Source: Clostridium sp. OF09-36 (GTDB lineage Bacteria > Bacillota > Clostridia > Lachnospirales > Lachnospiraceae). Taken from it: DNA of 64,000 nucleotides. The notes under the pieces were generated by a model. That model was not told the DNA's origin and made no database searches. It was given only the letters and a program-made list of their open reading frames with translations. This document shows, piece after piece, positions 35,843 through 45,334 of the stretch. The position numbers and the translations under genes were made by a program. The stretch's first letter is position 1; every line of letters starts with the position of its first letter. Location: assembly GCF_003481985.1 (NCBI RefSeq), contig NZ_QUMD01000012.1:45700-109699 (forward strand), in the 5' to 3' direction.

Positions 35843-37050
35843 TTACTGGATCGTTTGGAAGTAATCGTAGCCATCGTTGTGATACCGCTTTACCAGCTTC
35901 TGGATCTTCTCGGTCGGGGAAAGTGCAGCGCCGATGGAAACGTCATGGTTGAAGGAGTTGATGATGGCGGCAAGGTACTTGCTCATGTCAGCTTCCAGGT
36001 ACCACTCGCGGTCTAACAGCTCTTTCGGGCGGTAGTTTAAGTTGGTGGTGATGACGTAGTCAATGTAGCCGTTCTGGTAATACTGGTCAAACTTCTCCAG
36101 TCCGCTGGTGAACAGGCCAAACGTGCAGCAGATGATAACTTTTTCTGCCTTGCGATCCTTTAATTCCCGTGCGGTATCCAGCATGCTCTCACCGGATGCG
36201 ATCATATCGTCGATGATGAGAACGGTCTTGCCTTCTACGGAAGTACCCAGGAACTCGTGAGCCACGATCGGGTTGCGGCCATCGATGACTCTGGAATAGT
36301 CACGGCGCTTATAGAACATGCCCATGTCAACGCCCAGATTGTTAGCCAGGTAAACAGCACGGTTCATGGCACCCTCATCCGGCTGATGATCATCAGATGG
36401 TCTTTGTCGATCTTTAAGGATTTGTCGTGGGTGAACAGGGCTTTTACAAACTGGTAAGTCGGCATGAAGTTATCAAAGCCGCTAAGCGGGATCGCGTTCT
36501 GGACACGCGGGTCGTGGGCGTCAAAGGTGATGATGTTGGAGACACCCATGGAGATCAGCTCCTCGAGCGCCATAGCGCAGTCTAAGGATTCACGCTTGGT
36601 GCGCTTGTGCTGACGGCCTTCATATAAAAATGGCATAACAACATTGACGCGGTGTGCGGTAGCAACGGAAGCACCGATCAGTCGTTTCAGATCCTGGAAA
36701 TGATCATCCGGGGACATATGGTTGGTGTAACCGCAGACACTGTACGGGATGCTGTAGTTGGTGACATCCACCATGGCGAAAAGGTCAACGCCGCGGACAG
36801 ATTCATTGATGACAGCTTTCGCCTCGCCGGAACCAAAACGCGGGCATTTGCAGTCCAGAAGATAGGAATCGACATCGTAGCCGCGGTAGTTTAAGTCCTG
36901 CTTGCGGCGAAGCAGTTCCTCGGTGTCGTTGCGGCGGAAGGTAACAATGTGGTCGTTTACCTTGGTTGCCAGATTCTTACAGCTTTCCAGGGCAGCGAGC
37001 TTTAACGGCGCTACCGGCAGAATGTCATTAAACACATAGTTGTTAGCCAT
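35843..37050 (-). CDS. prs: Ribose-phosphate pyrophosphokinase, long form (frameshifted in this sequence)
   Basis: Makes PRPP from ribose 5-phosphate and ATP for nucleotide, histidine and tryptophan synthesis. N-terminal part: ... RVNVVMPFLYEGRQHKRTKRESLD and ITFDAHDPRVQNAIP; C-terminal part: GAMNRAVYLANNLGVDMG, MFYKRRDYS, and the PRPP loop VLIIDDMIASGESM. One C is missing near 36380 (minus strand AGCCGGATG for AGCCCGGATG), which restores IISPDEGAMN. Repaired length is 402 residues, longer than the classical 315-residue enzyme because of an extended N-terminal domain, as in a divergent clostridial group. Start at ATG 37050 after AAGGAG. Confidence 0.9.
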
Positions 37051-37262
37051 TGGTACATACTCCTTCAGGTAGAATATTGTGGTTTTTGGCTGCTGCATAC
37101 AGAATGCAGACAGCAACAGAATTCATCCTATTTATATCCTTAAAAAAGGAGTGCGTCAAGAGTTCACGGGTATTTTATAAAAAAATACATGGAAATCGGG
37201 TGTTTTCATGAGAAATTATTAGAAATCAATTAGAAATCATCAGAAAGCATGTGCGGATAGCT

Positions 37263-37291
37263 TTGACAAAGAACAGGAATCTTGTTATGAT
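37263..37291 (+). promoter_or_regulatory. Sigma-A promoter of the DUF512-der-plsY-gpsA operon
   Basis: TTGACA (37263-37268), 17-bp spacer, TATGAT (37286-37291). The leader to 37322 is about 25 nt. Confidence 0.85.
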
Positions 37292-37321
37292 GAAAAGAGT
37301 GCAATACAGAAAGGATATTAT

Positions 37322-38698
37322 ATGAAGAAACAAAAAGGTCATCTGATAAAATCCGTTGATCCGGGTTCCATCGCAGAGGAGCTGGAGTTAGAGCCGGGCG
37401 ACCGCCTGCTCACGATCAACGGAAATGAAGTAGAAGATATCTTTGATTATGAATATTATGTAGACAGTGAAAGCATGGTCATGCTGGTGGAAAAGGCAGA
37501 CGGAGAGCAGTGGGAGCTGGAGATCGAAAATGAGTACCAGGATCTGGGCATTACCTTTGAGAATGGCCTTATGAGTGATTACAAATCCTGCAGCAACAAG
37601 TGCATTTTCTGTTTCATCGACCAGATGCCGCCGGGCATGCGGGAAACACTTTATTTCAAGGACGATGACTCCCGCCTCTCGTTCCTGCAGGGAAACTATG
37701 TGACCCTGACCAATATGAAGGAACACGACATCCAGCGTATCATTGATTTTAAACTGGCACCGATCAACATTTCGGTCCATACGACCAATCCAAAGCTGCG
37801 CTGTGAGATGCTTCATAACCGGTTTGCGGGAGACGCGTTAAAGAAGATCGACCGCCTCTGCGAAGCCGGGATTCCCATGAACGGGCAGATCGTTTTGTGC
37901 AAGGGGGTCAATGACCGGGAAGAACTCGACCATACCATCCGGGATATGACAAAGTATCTTCCATATATGCAGAGTGCCTCGGTCGTGCCGGTCGGACTTT
38001 CCAAATACCGGGACGGACTGTATCCGTTAAAGCCATTTGAAAAAGAAGATGCGGAGAGTGCCATTGACATTATTGAAAAGTGGCAGAAGATCGTGTATGA
38101 GCAGTATGGCATCCATTTTATCCATGCCAGCGATGAGTTTTATATCCTGGCAGAGCGGGAACTCCCGGAGACAGAACGGTATGATGGTTTCCCGCAGCTG
38201 GAAAACGGTGTGGGTATGCTGCGGCTTCTGGACAGCGAAGTAACGGAAGCCCTGGAGGCACTTCCGGAAAAACTGCAGGTAAAGCCAGAGACATTGTCCA
38301 TTGCAACCGGACGTCTGGCTTATCCGTATCTGCGTAAACAGCTGGATAAGATCGAGGCGAAGTTTCCGCAGAAAAAGGTGAATCTGTATGCAATCCGCAA
38401 TGACTTTTTTGGAGAGAGCATTACGGTAGCCGGACTGATCACCGGCCAGGATCTGGAAAAACAGCTTTCTGTGGTGCCTCTGGGCGAGAGACTGCTGCTT
38501 CCAATCTGTATGTTCCGAAGTGGAGAGGAAACACTTCTCGACGACCTTACCCGCACGGATGTGCAAAATGCTTTACAAGTCCCGGTGAATATTGTAAAAT
38601 CAAGCGGTCAGGATCTGGTGGATGCCGTTCTTGGCCTGGAAGAAGAACAAGATACCGTTTATGACGGTTATGAATTAAAGGAGATCACATATGAGTAA
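37322..38698 (+). CDS. PDZ-radical SAM-DUF512 protein
   Basis: A 458-residue protein with three parts: an N-terminal PDZ-like domain (VDPGSIAEELELEPGDRLLTING), a radical SAM-like domain with the cysteine motif CSNKCIFCFIDQMP (about residue 90-103, C-x3-C-x2-C), and a C-terminal DUF512 domain ending GLEEEQDTVYDGYELKEI. The family is found in Firmicutes and Cyanobacteria next to der, as here, where its stop overlaps der by eight bases. It is of unknown function and is thought to bind a 4Fe-4S cluster and SAM. The frame is intact. Confidence 0.88.
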   Translation: MKKQKGHLIKSVDPGSIAEELELEPGDRLLTINGNEVEDIFDYEYYVDSESMVMLVEKADGEQWELEIENEYQDLGITFENGLMSDYKSCSNKCIFCFIDQMPPGMRETLYFKDDDSRLSFLQGNYVTLTNMKEHDIQRIIDFKLAPINISVHTTNPKLRCEMLHNRFAGDALKKIDRLCEAGIPMNGQIVLCKGVNDREELDHTIRDMTKYLPYMQSASVVPVGLSKYRDGLYPLKPFEKEDAESAIDIIEKWQKIVYEQYGIHFIHASDEFYILAERELPETERYDGFPQLENGVGMLRLLDSEVTEALEALPEKLQVKPETLSIATGRLAYPYLRKQLDKIEAKFPQKKVNLYAIRNDFFGESITVAGLITGQDLEKQLSVVPLGERLLLPICMFRSGEETLLDDLTRTDVQNALQVPVNIVKSSGQDLVDAVLGLEEEQDTVYDGYELKEITYE

Positions 38699-40018
38699 AC
38701 CAATCGTTGCCATTGTAGGCGCCCGAACGTGGGAAAGTCCACCCTGTTCAATGTACTGGCAGGTGAGACCATCTCCATCGTAAAGGATACCCCTGGAGTA
38801 ACCAGAGACAGAATCTATGCGGACTGCACCTGGCTGAACATGAACTTTACCCTGGTCGATACCGGCGGTATTGAGCCGGACAGCCGTGACATCATTCTTG
38901 CGCAGATGCGTGAGCAGGCACAGATCGCGATCGACACTGCTGACGTCATCATCTTCATTGTGGATGTACGTCAGGGCCTGCAGGATTCCGACTCCAAAGT
39001 AGCAGACATGCTCCGCAAATCCGGAAAGCCGGTTGTTTTAGCAGTCAATAAAGTAGACAGCATCCAGAAATTTGGAAACGATGTCTACGAGTTCTACAAC
39101 CTGGGAATCGGTGACCCGATCCCGGTATCCGCAGCTTCCCGTCTGGGAATCGGTGACCTGCTGGATGAAGTATCCAAGCACTTCACCTTAGACCAGTTAG
39201 AGGAAGAAGAGGATGAGCGCCCGCGTGTAGCTATCATCGGAAAGCCGAACGTAGGAAAATCTTCTATTATTAATAAGCTGCTTGGCGAAAACCGCGTGAT
39301 CGTTTCCAACATCGCAGGAACAACCCGTGACGCAGTCGATACCGAGGTTGTCTACAACGGAACCGAGTATATCTTCATCGATACGGCAGGACTCCGCCGC
39401 AAGAGCAAAATCAAGGAAGATTTGGAGCGCTACAGCATCATCCGTACCGTATCTGCCGTAGAGCGTGCCGATGTGGTCATTCTGGTCATCGATGCGACCG
39501 AGGGTGTGACCGAGCAGGATGCGAAAATCGCCGGTATTGCCCATGACCGCGGCAAGGGCATCATCGTGGCTGTGAACAAGTGGGATGCAGTCGAGAAGAA
39601 CGACAAGACCATCTACGAATTTACCAGAAAGATCAAGGACACCCTGTCCTTCATGCAGTATGCAGAGATGGTATTCATTTCCGCAGTGACCGGACAGCGT
39701 ATGAATAAGATGTTCGAGCTGATCGATATGGTCCGCGAGAACCAGACCCTGCGTATTGCGACCGGTGTGCTCAACGAGATCATGACCGAGGCCGTTGCCA
39801 TGCAGCAGCCGCCGTCTGACAAGGGCAAGCGCTTAAAGCTTTATTACATGACCCAGGTAGCGGTAAAGCCTCCGACCTTCGTAATCTTTGTAAACGACAA
39901 AGAACTGATGCATTTCTCCTACGTGAGATACTTAGAAAACCGGATCCGCGAATCCTTTGGATTTAAGGGTACCGCTCTAAAATTCCTGATCCGTGAAAGA
40001 AATGGAAAGGAGAACTAA
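38691..40018 (+). CDS. der: Ribosome assembly GTPase Der (EngA) (frameshifted in this sequence)
   Basis: Der has two tandem GTPase domains and is essential for 50S assembly. The gene starts [10 protein letters not shown] at 38691; a missing C near 38720 (GGCGCCCG for GGCCGCCCG) hides the first P-loop, [12 protein letters not shown]. After that the frame is intact: [14 protein letters not shown] and NKVDS for domain 1, then [35 protein letters not shown] and NKWD for domain 2, and the KH-like C-terminal domain. Repaired length is 442 residues. The error is almost certainly technical since the gene is essential. Confidence 0.95.
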
Positions 40019-40657
40019 ATGGAACGGGCAGTCTGTCTGATCATGGGTTATGTGTTCGGTCTGTTTCAGACCGGTTATCTTTACAGCCGATCCAAACATA
40101 TGGATATCCGCAACTATGGAAGCGGAAACTCCGGCAGCACGAATGTCCTCCGTGTGATGGGCAAAAAAGCGGGACTGATCGTATTTTTAGGCGATGCAGG
40201 CAAGATGATCGTTGCCTGCCTGCTGACCCGGCTTTTATTCCGCAGCCAGCCGGAAATGCTGTATGTATACTTACTTTACACCGGATTTGGTGTGATCCTG
40301 GGACACAATTTCCCGTTTTACATGGGCTTTAAAGGAGGAAAGGGCATTGCGGCATCCGCAGGGCTTCTGGCTTCTACAGACTGGCGGGTTATGCTGGTCT
40401 GTCTGGTGGTATTTGCGGCGGCAGTAGCCATCACCCGCTATGTTTCCTTAGGATCGATCCTGGTGATGATCTGTTTCTTTATCGGTATGGTAATCTGCGG
40501 CGCACGCGGTGACTTTGGCATTGTGGCGGCGCATTTGACCGAATTTTATGTGCTGGCAGGCCTGATTTCTGTTATGGGAATCTGGCGTCATCACGCAAAC
40601 ATCAAACGACTGTTAAACGGCACAGAGAATAAGCTGGGTGCCAGAAAGGAATCGTGA
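40019..40657 (+). CDS. plsY: Glycerol-3-phosphate acyltransferase PlsY
   Basis: PlsY transfers the acyl group from acyl phosphate (made by PlsX, encoded at 15952) to glycerol 3-phosphate, giving lysophosphatidate. The 212-residue integral membrane protein has the conserved GSGNSGSTNVLRVMGKK loop, the HNFPFYMGFKGGKGIAAS motif and several hydrophobic segments. The start codon touches the stop of der (TAAATG). The next gene, gpsA, makes its substrate, so the operon supplies membrane lipid precursors. Confidence 0.95.
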   Translation: MERAVCLIMGYVFGLFQTGYLYSRSKHMDIRNYGSGNSGSTNVLRVMGKKAGLIVFLGDAGKMIVACLLTRLLFRSQPEMLYVYLLYTGFGVILGHNFPFYMGFKGGKGIAASAGLLASTDWRVMLVCLVVFAAAVAITRYVSLGSILVMICFFIGMVICGARGDFGIVAAHLTEFYVLAGLISVMGIWRHHANIKRLLNGTENKLGARKES

Positions 40658-40659
40658 CT

Positions 40660-41664
40660 ATGGCAAGAATCGGTGTGATCGGAGCCGGAAGCTGGGGTAT
40701 CGCGTTATCGTCCCTGCTTTCTGCGAACGGACATCAGGTAACCGTATGGTCCGCTTTTGAAAAAGAGGTGGAAAGCCTGAAAGAAACCAGAGGCTTAAAA
40801 ACACTTCCGGACCTGGTGCTTCCGGATGACATGGAATTTACGGCAGATTTAGCGTCAGCTATGAAAGATAAAGATCTTCTGGTGACTGCGGTTCCTTCCA
40901 TCTATGTGCGGGAGACTGCAAAAAAGATGAAACCGTTTTTAGCAGAGGGACAGCTTGTGGTCAATGTGGCGAAGGGAATCGAGGAAGCAACCCTGATGAC
41001 GCTGACGGACATTCTCGAAGAAGAACTTCCGGGAGCGGATGTGGCCGTCCTTTCCGGACCAAGCCATGCGGAGGAAGTAAGCCGCGGCCTTCCGACCACC
41101 TGTGTGGCAGGTGCAAAGACCCGTGAAACGGCAGAAAAAATCCAGAATATCTTTATGAGTCCGGTATTCCGTGTCTATATCAGCCCGGACATCCTGGGAA
41201 TCGAGATTGGCGGTGCATTAAAGAATGTCATTGCCCTGGCAGCCGGAATCGCAGACGGCCTTGGCTATGGTGACAACACCAAGGCAGCGCTCATTACGCG
41301 CGGTGTGGCTGAGATCAGCCGTCTCGGCATCGCGATGGGCGGAAAGGCAGAGACCTTTGGCGGTCTGACCGGGATCGGCGACCTGATTGTAACCTGTGCC
41401 AGCATGCACAGCCGCAACCGCCGCGCCGGTATCCTCATCGGAAAAGGCTATACCATGAAGGAAGCCATGGATGAGGTCCAGATGGTGGTTGAAGGCGTCT
41501 ATTCCGCAAAGGCGGGATTGGCCCTTGCACGTAAATACCAGGTTTCCATGCCGATCATCGAGTCGGTCAATGAAGTGCTTTTTGATGGAAAATCCGCAAA
41601 AGAAGCAGTGGCAGACCTGATGCTGCGGGATAAAACAGTGGAAAGTAAAAATATTCCGTGGTAG
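40660..41664 (+). CDS. gpsA: Glycerol-3-phosphate dehydrogenase (NAD(P)+)
   Basis: GpsA reduces dihydroxyacetone phosphate to sn-glycerol 3-phosphate, the substrate of PlsY encoded just upstream. The 334-residue protein starts ARIGVIGAGSWGIALSSLL (Rossmann fold) and shows VAKGIEEATL, GPSHAEEVSRGLPT, and the catalytic region GGALKNVIALAAGIADGLGYGDNTKAA. Start chosen at ATG 40660. A GTG at 40654 in the same frame overlaps the plsY stop and is also near AAAGGA. Confidence 0.95.
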   Translation: MARIGVIGAGSWGIALSSLLSANGHQVTVWSAFEKEVESLKETRGLKTLPDLVLPDDMEFTADLASAMKDKDLLVTAVPSIYVRETAKKMKPFLAEGQLVVNVAKGIEEATLMTLTDILEEELPGADVAVLSGPSHAEEVSRGLPTTCVAGAKTRETAEKIQNIFMSPVFRVYISPDILGIEIGGALKNVIALAAGIADGLGYGDNTKAALITRGVAEISRLGIAMGGKAETFGGLTGIGDLIVTCASMHSRNRRAGILIGKGYTMKEAMDEVQMVVEGVYSAKAGLALARKYQVSMPIIESVNEVLFDGKSAKEAVADLMLRDKTVESKNIPW

Positions 41665-41727
41665 GAATTTTCTGAACGGAAATCCCGCAATATTTCACTT
41701 TGTTTTCACTTTAACGCAAGAAAGTTC

Positions 41728-41756
41728 TTGACAAGTGTTTTTCGGACTACTATAAT
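41728..41756 (+). promoter_or_regulatory. Consensus sigma-A promoter of livJ
   Basis: Perfect TTGACA (41728-41733) and TATAAT (41751-41756), 17-bp spacer. Confidence 0.92.
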
Positions 41757-41776
41757 TAATTCAGCTTTAAGGGCAC

Positions 41777-41804
41777 GGCTTCCTGAAGGTTCAGGAAGCC
41801 TGTT
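41777..41804 (+). promoter_or_regulatory. Leader hairpin of livJ
   Basis: GGCTTCCTGAA and TTCAGGAAGCC form a perfect 11-bp stem with a two-base gap, followed by TGTTTTC. It lies in the leader between the promoter and the ribosome site and could be an attenuator or mRNA stabiliser. No leader peptide or T-box is visible. Confidence 0.6.
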
Positions 41805-41826
41805 TTCATTAAGAGGAGGAAATATT

Positions 41827-43041
41827 ATGAAGAAAAAACTGCTTAGTTTTGGTATGGCAGCTATGATGGCAGCATCTTTAGCAGCATGTGGCGGCAGCAA
41901 GCCGGCAGAGACTACCGCGGCAGCAGGCGATGCTGAGACCACTGCAGCAGCAGAGGGTGCAGAGACTGAGGCAGCAGCAGAAGGCGGCACCTTAAAAGTT
42001 GGTGTCATCGGACCGTTAACCGGTGCAGGCGCAGCTTACGGTAATGCAGTAGCAAACGGCGCAGAGCTGGCAGCAAAGGAGATCAACGAGGCTGGCGGTA
42101 TCAACGGTATGATGATCGAGACCAAGGCTGAGGATGACGAGAACGATCCGGAGAAATCCATCAACGCATATAACACCTTAAAAGACTGGGGTATGCAGGT
42201 ATTAGACGGTCCGACCACTTCCAAACCGTGTATCGCTGTAGGTGCAGAGGCAGAGGCTGACAACATGTTCCTGATCACTCCGTCCGGTTCCGCAGTTGAG
42301 TGCGTAGCAACCGATAACGCATTCCGCGTATGCTTCGCTGACCCGGATCAGGGTACTGCTTCCGCTAAGTACATTGGCGAGAACAAGCTGGCTACCAAGA
42401 TCGCGATCATCTACGACAGCTCTACCGAGTATTCTTCTGGTATCCGTGAGGCATTTGTTGCAGAGGCAGCAAACCAGGGTCTGGAGATCGTAGCTGACGA
42501 GGCATTTACCGCAGACAGCAACACCGACTTCTCCGTACAGCTTGACAAGGCAAAAGACGCTGGCGCAGAGCTGGTATTCCTTCCGATCTATTATCAGGAG
42601 GCTTCCATCATCTTAAAGCAGGCACACGACAAAGAGTTCGCTCCGATCTTCTTTGGCTGTGACGGTATGGATGGTATCCTTTCTGTAACGAACTTCGATA
42701 CTTCCCTGGCAGAGGGTCTGATGCTCTTAACCCCGTTCTCCACCACTGAGGAGAGCAGTAAGGCATTCACTGAGGCTTATGTAGCAGCTTACGGCATCGA
42801 GCCGAACCAGTTCGCTGCAGATTCCTACGATGCAATTTACGCAATCAAGGCAGCAGTTGAGCAGGCTGGCGTTACCGCCGATATGAGCGCTTCCGATATC
42901 TGTGATGCATTAAAGCCGGCTATGACCGAGATCTCTATCGATGGTCTGACTGGTACAGGCATGGTTTGGAACGCAAACGGCGAGCCGAACAAGGCACCGA
43001 AGGCTGTTAAGATCGTAAACGGCGAGTACGAGATGCAGTAA
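41827..43041 (+). CDS. livJ: Branched-chain amino acid ABC transporter, substrate-binding lipoprotein
   Basis: The extracytoplasmic receptor of the LIV-I-type importer. Its lipobox LAAC lies near residue 20 after the signal MKKKLLSFGMAAMMAAS; a Thr/Ala/Glu-rich linker with repeated ETTAAA-like units tethers the periplasmic-binding fold (type I), which starts TLKVGVIGPLTGAGAAYG and includes EINEAGGINGMMIE. 404 residues. It has its own strong promoter and terminator-separated spacing from the permease genes, suggesting higher expression of the receptor. Confidence 0.93.
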   Translation: MKKKLLSFGMAAMMAASLAACGGSKPAETTAAAGDAETTAAAEGAETEAAAEGGTLKVGVIGPLTGAGAAYGNAVANGAELAAKEINEAGGINGMMIETKAEDDENDPEKSINAYNTLKDWGMQVLDGPTTSKPCIAVGAEAEADNMFLITPSGSAVECVATDNAFRVCFADPDQGTASAKYIGENKLATKIAIIYDSSTEYSSGIREAFVAEAANQGLEIVADEAFTADSNTDFSVQLDKAKDAGAELVFLPIYYQEASIILKQAHDKEFAPIFFGCDGMDGILSVTNFDTSLAEGLMLLTPFSTTEESSKAFTEAYVAAYGIEPNQFAADSYDAIYAIKAAVEQAGVTADMSASDICDALKPAMTEISIDGLTGTGMVWNANGEPNKAPKAVKIVNGEYEMQ

Positions 43042-43127
43042 TTTTGCGGTTTCCGCAATGTTAATGTGCAAAAAAATGGAATCACGTTGCCTGGCACATA
43101 TGTGTGAATGACAATGTACTATCCAAA

Positions 43128-43160
43128 AGGGGATCGTCTTGAGCAGACGGTCCTCTTTTC
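43128..43160 (+). terminator. Terminator after livJ
   Basis: AGGGGATCGTCT / AGACGGTCCTCT stem with two G-T pairs and loop TGAGC, followed by TTTTCTTTTG. Confidence 0.8.
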
Positions 43161-43303
43161 TTTTGCTTTTGCGCAGTGCAAAGCCACAAATGACATATTC
43201 ACTGGTTGAAGTTCGGATTCCTCTTTTGTATGTCCACGTCTGCGACGCTTTGCAGGTTTGTCTTTGCCTTGCGGACAAATGGTGCAGCTTCGCGAACTTC
43301 TGC

Positions 43304-43332
43304 TTGAACTTCAAATATGACTATGTTATAAT
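43304..43332 (+). promoter_or_regulatory. Sigma-A promoter of livHMGF
   Basis: TTGAAC (43304-43309), 17-bp spacer, TATAAT (43327-43332). Confidence 0.75.
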
Positions 43333-43380
43333 TCCAGTTATGTTTTATTTTATAGAAAAAAGTAAAGAGGTGGTAGGTAC

Positions 43381-44262
43381 ATGAGTTTTCTGTCTTATTT
43401 GATCAATGGAATCAGCCTGGGCAGTGTCTACGCGATCATTGCGCTGGGTTATACCATGGTTTATGGTATTGCGAGAATGCTGAATTTCGCTCATGGTGAT
43501 ATTATTATGGTTGGTGGCTTTGTGATCTTTACCATGGTCAGCACCCTGGGACTTCCGCCGCTTGCAGGCGTGCTGGTTGCAGTCATCGCCTGCACGGTGC
43601 TTGGCGTTGTAATCGAACGTGTGGCTTATAAACCGCTGCGCGGCGCATCTTCCCTTGCGGTCTTAATTACAGCCATCGGTGTCAGCTATCTGCTGCAGAA
43701 CGTGGCGCTGCTGATCTTTGGCTCCAACGCGCGTCAGTTCACATCCGTTGTGAACGTGCCAAGCTTAAAGCTGGCTGGTGGTGCGTTGTCTATTTCTGGT
43801 GTTACCATGGTTACGATCATCAGCTGTATTGTCATTATGGTGGTGCTGACAACCTTTATCAACAAGACCAAGGTTGGTCAGGCTATGCTGGCGGTATCTG
43901 AGGATACCGGCGCTGCAACGCTGATGGGTATCAACGTCAACAGCACCATTGCGATCACCTTTGCGATCGGCTCCGCGCTGGCAGCAGTCGCAGGTGCCCT
44001 GCTTTGCTCCGCATATCCGTCCCTGACTCCTTATACTGGCTCCATGCCTGGTATCAAGGCATTCGTGGCAGCTGTATTCGGTGGAATCGGCTCGATTCCG
44101 GGCGCATTTATTGGTGGTGTTCTGCTAGGCGTGATCGAGAACCTTTCCAAAGCATATATTTCTTCCCAGCTTTCCGATGCGATCGTGTTTGCTGTGCTGA
44201 TCGTGGTGCTTCTGGTGCGTCCTACCGGAATCCTGGGCAAAAAGATTACGGAGAAAGTGTAG
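43381..44262 (+). CDS. livH: Branched-chain amino acid ABC transporter permease LivH
   Basis: A 293-residue integral membrane permease of the LivH family. It opens with ISLGSVYAIIALGYTMVYGIARMLNFAHGD, the characteristic N-terminal block, and shows GQAMLAVSEDTGAATLMGI, the cytoplasmic loop that contacts the ATPase, and AAVFGGIGSIPGAFIGG near the C-terminus. Spacing to livM is tight, so the permease pair is translated together. Confidence 0.94.
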   Translation: MSFLSYLINGISLGSVYAIIALGYTMVYGIARMLNFAHGDIIMVGGFVIFTMVSTLGLPPLAGVLVAVIACTVLGVVIERVAYKPLRGASSLAVLITAIGVSYLLQNVALLIFGSNARQFTSVVNVPSLKLAGGALSISGVTMVTIISCIVIMVVLTTFINKTKVGQAMLAVSEDTGAATLMGINVNSTIAITFAIGSALAAVAGALLCSAYPSLTPYTGSMPGIKAFVAAVFGGIGSIPGAFIGGVLLGVIENLSKAYISSQLSDAIVFAVLIVVLLVRPTGILGKKITEKV

Positions 44263-44271
44263 GTGAATGGA

Positions 44272-45333
44272 ATGAAGAAGAACAGTATATTTGTCCAGAA
44301 CGGCATCACCTATGCAATTGTGATCGCCTGCTGGATCCTGGTGCAGATCTTAACTGCGACCGGAAATATGACAAGTTTGTTAAAGGGACTTCTGGTTCCG
44401 CTTTGTATTTATGTGATCCTGGCTGTATCGTTAAACTTAACGGTTGGTATTCTGGGTGAGTTAAGCCTTGGACATGCAGGCTTCATGTGTGTCGGTGCGT
44501 TTACCGGCGCATTTTTCACAAAATGCATGGAAAATGTGATCCCGTCTGTGGGCATGCGTTTCTTCCTGGCACTCATCATCGGTGCAGCAGTTGCTGGCGT
44601 ATTCGGAATTATCATCGGTATTCCGGTACTGCGTCTGAAGGGTGACTATCTTGCGATCGTAACGCTTGCGTTTGGCGAGATCATTAAAAACCTGATCAAC
44701 GTAATGTATGTAGGACTGGATTCCAACGGATTCCATTTCTCCATCAAGGATACCACTTCCCTTGGCATGGGAGCAGATGGCGTTGTCATCATCAAGGGTG
44801 CACAGGGTATTACCGGTACCCCGAAGGCAGCAACTTTCACGGTAGGTATCATTCTGGTACTTTTGACTCTGTTTATCGTACTGAACCTGATCAATTCCCG
44901 TACCGGCCGTGCGATCATGTCCATCCGTGACAACCGCATTGCGGCAGAGTCTGTGGGAATCAATATCACCAAATATAAGCTGATGGCATTTGCAATCTCA
45001 GCAGCACTGGCTGGCGTGGCAGGTGTGTTATATGCACATAACTTATCCTCCCTGGCAGCAACCCCGAAAAACTTCGGCTACAACATGTCCATCATGATCC
45101 TGGTATTCGTGGTTCTGGGCGGACTGGGCAACATCCGCGGCTCCATGATCGCAGCGCTCATTTTGACTATGCTTCCAGAGCTTTTACGCGGACTGAACGA
45201 TTACCGTATGCTGATCTATGCGATCGTGCTGATCGTTATGATGATCTTCACCTCCAGCCCGAAAGTAATCGAGATGCGTTCCGTATTTATGGACCGGTTT
45301 AAACATAAGAAATCTGCAAAGGAGGCTGCATAA
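44272..45333 (+). CDS. livM: Branched-chain amino acid ABC transporter permease LivM
   Basis: A 353-residue integral membrane permease, partner of LivH. Conserved blocks: LSLNLTVGILGELSLGHAGF, ILRLKGDYLAI-like PVLRLKGDYLAIVTLAFGEI, and GRAIMSIRDNRIAAESVGI. A C-terminal tail with ELLRGLNDYRMLIYAIVLI follows. Start chosen at ATG 44272, six bases after AGGTG. The GTG at 44263 touches the livH stop and is possible. Confidence 0.93.
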   Translation: MKKNSIFVQNGITYAIVIACWILVQILTATGNMTSLLKGLLVPLCIYVILAVSLNLTVGILGELSLGHAGFMCVGAFTGAFFTKCMENVIPSVGMRFFLALIIGAAVAGVFGIIIGIPVLRLKGDYLAIVTLAFGEIIKNLINVMYVGLDSNGFHFSIKDTTSLGMGADGVVIIKGAQGITGTPKAATFTVGIILVLLTLFIVLNLINSRTGRAIMSIRDNRIAAESVGINITKYKLMAFAISAALAGVAGVLYAHNLSSLAATPKNFGYNMSIMILVFVVLGGLGNIRGSMIAALILTMLPELLRGLNDYRMLIYAIVLIVMMIFTSSPKVIEMRSVFMDRFKHKKSAKEAA

Positions 45334-45334
45334 T

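Larger units (their letters stand above)
43042..43380 (+). other. Gene-free spacer between livJ and livH
   Basis: This 339-bp stretch contains the livJ terminator (43128-43160) and the livH promoter (43304-43332). A short open frame at 43139 has no ribosome site and no recognisable similarity. I see no other gene. Confidence 0.6.
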
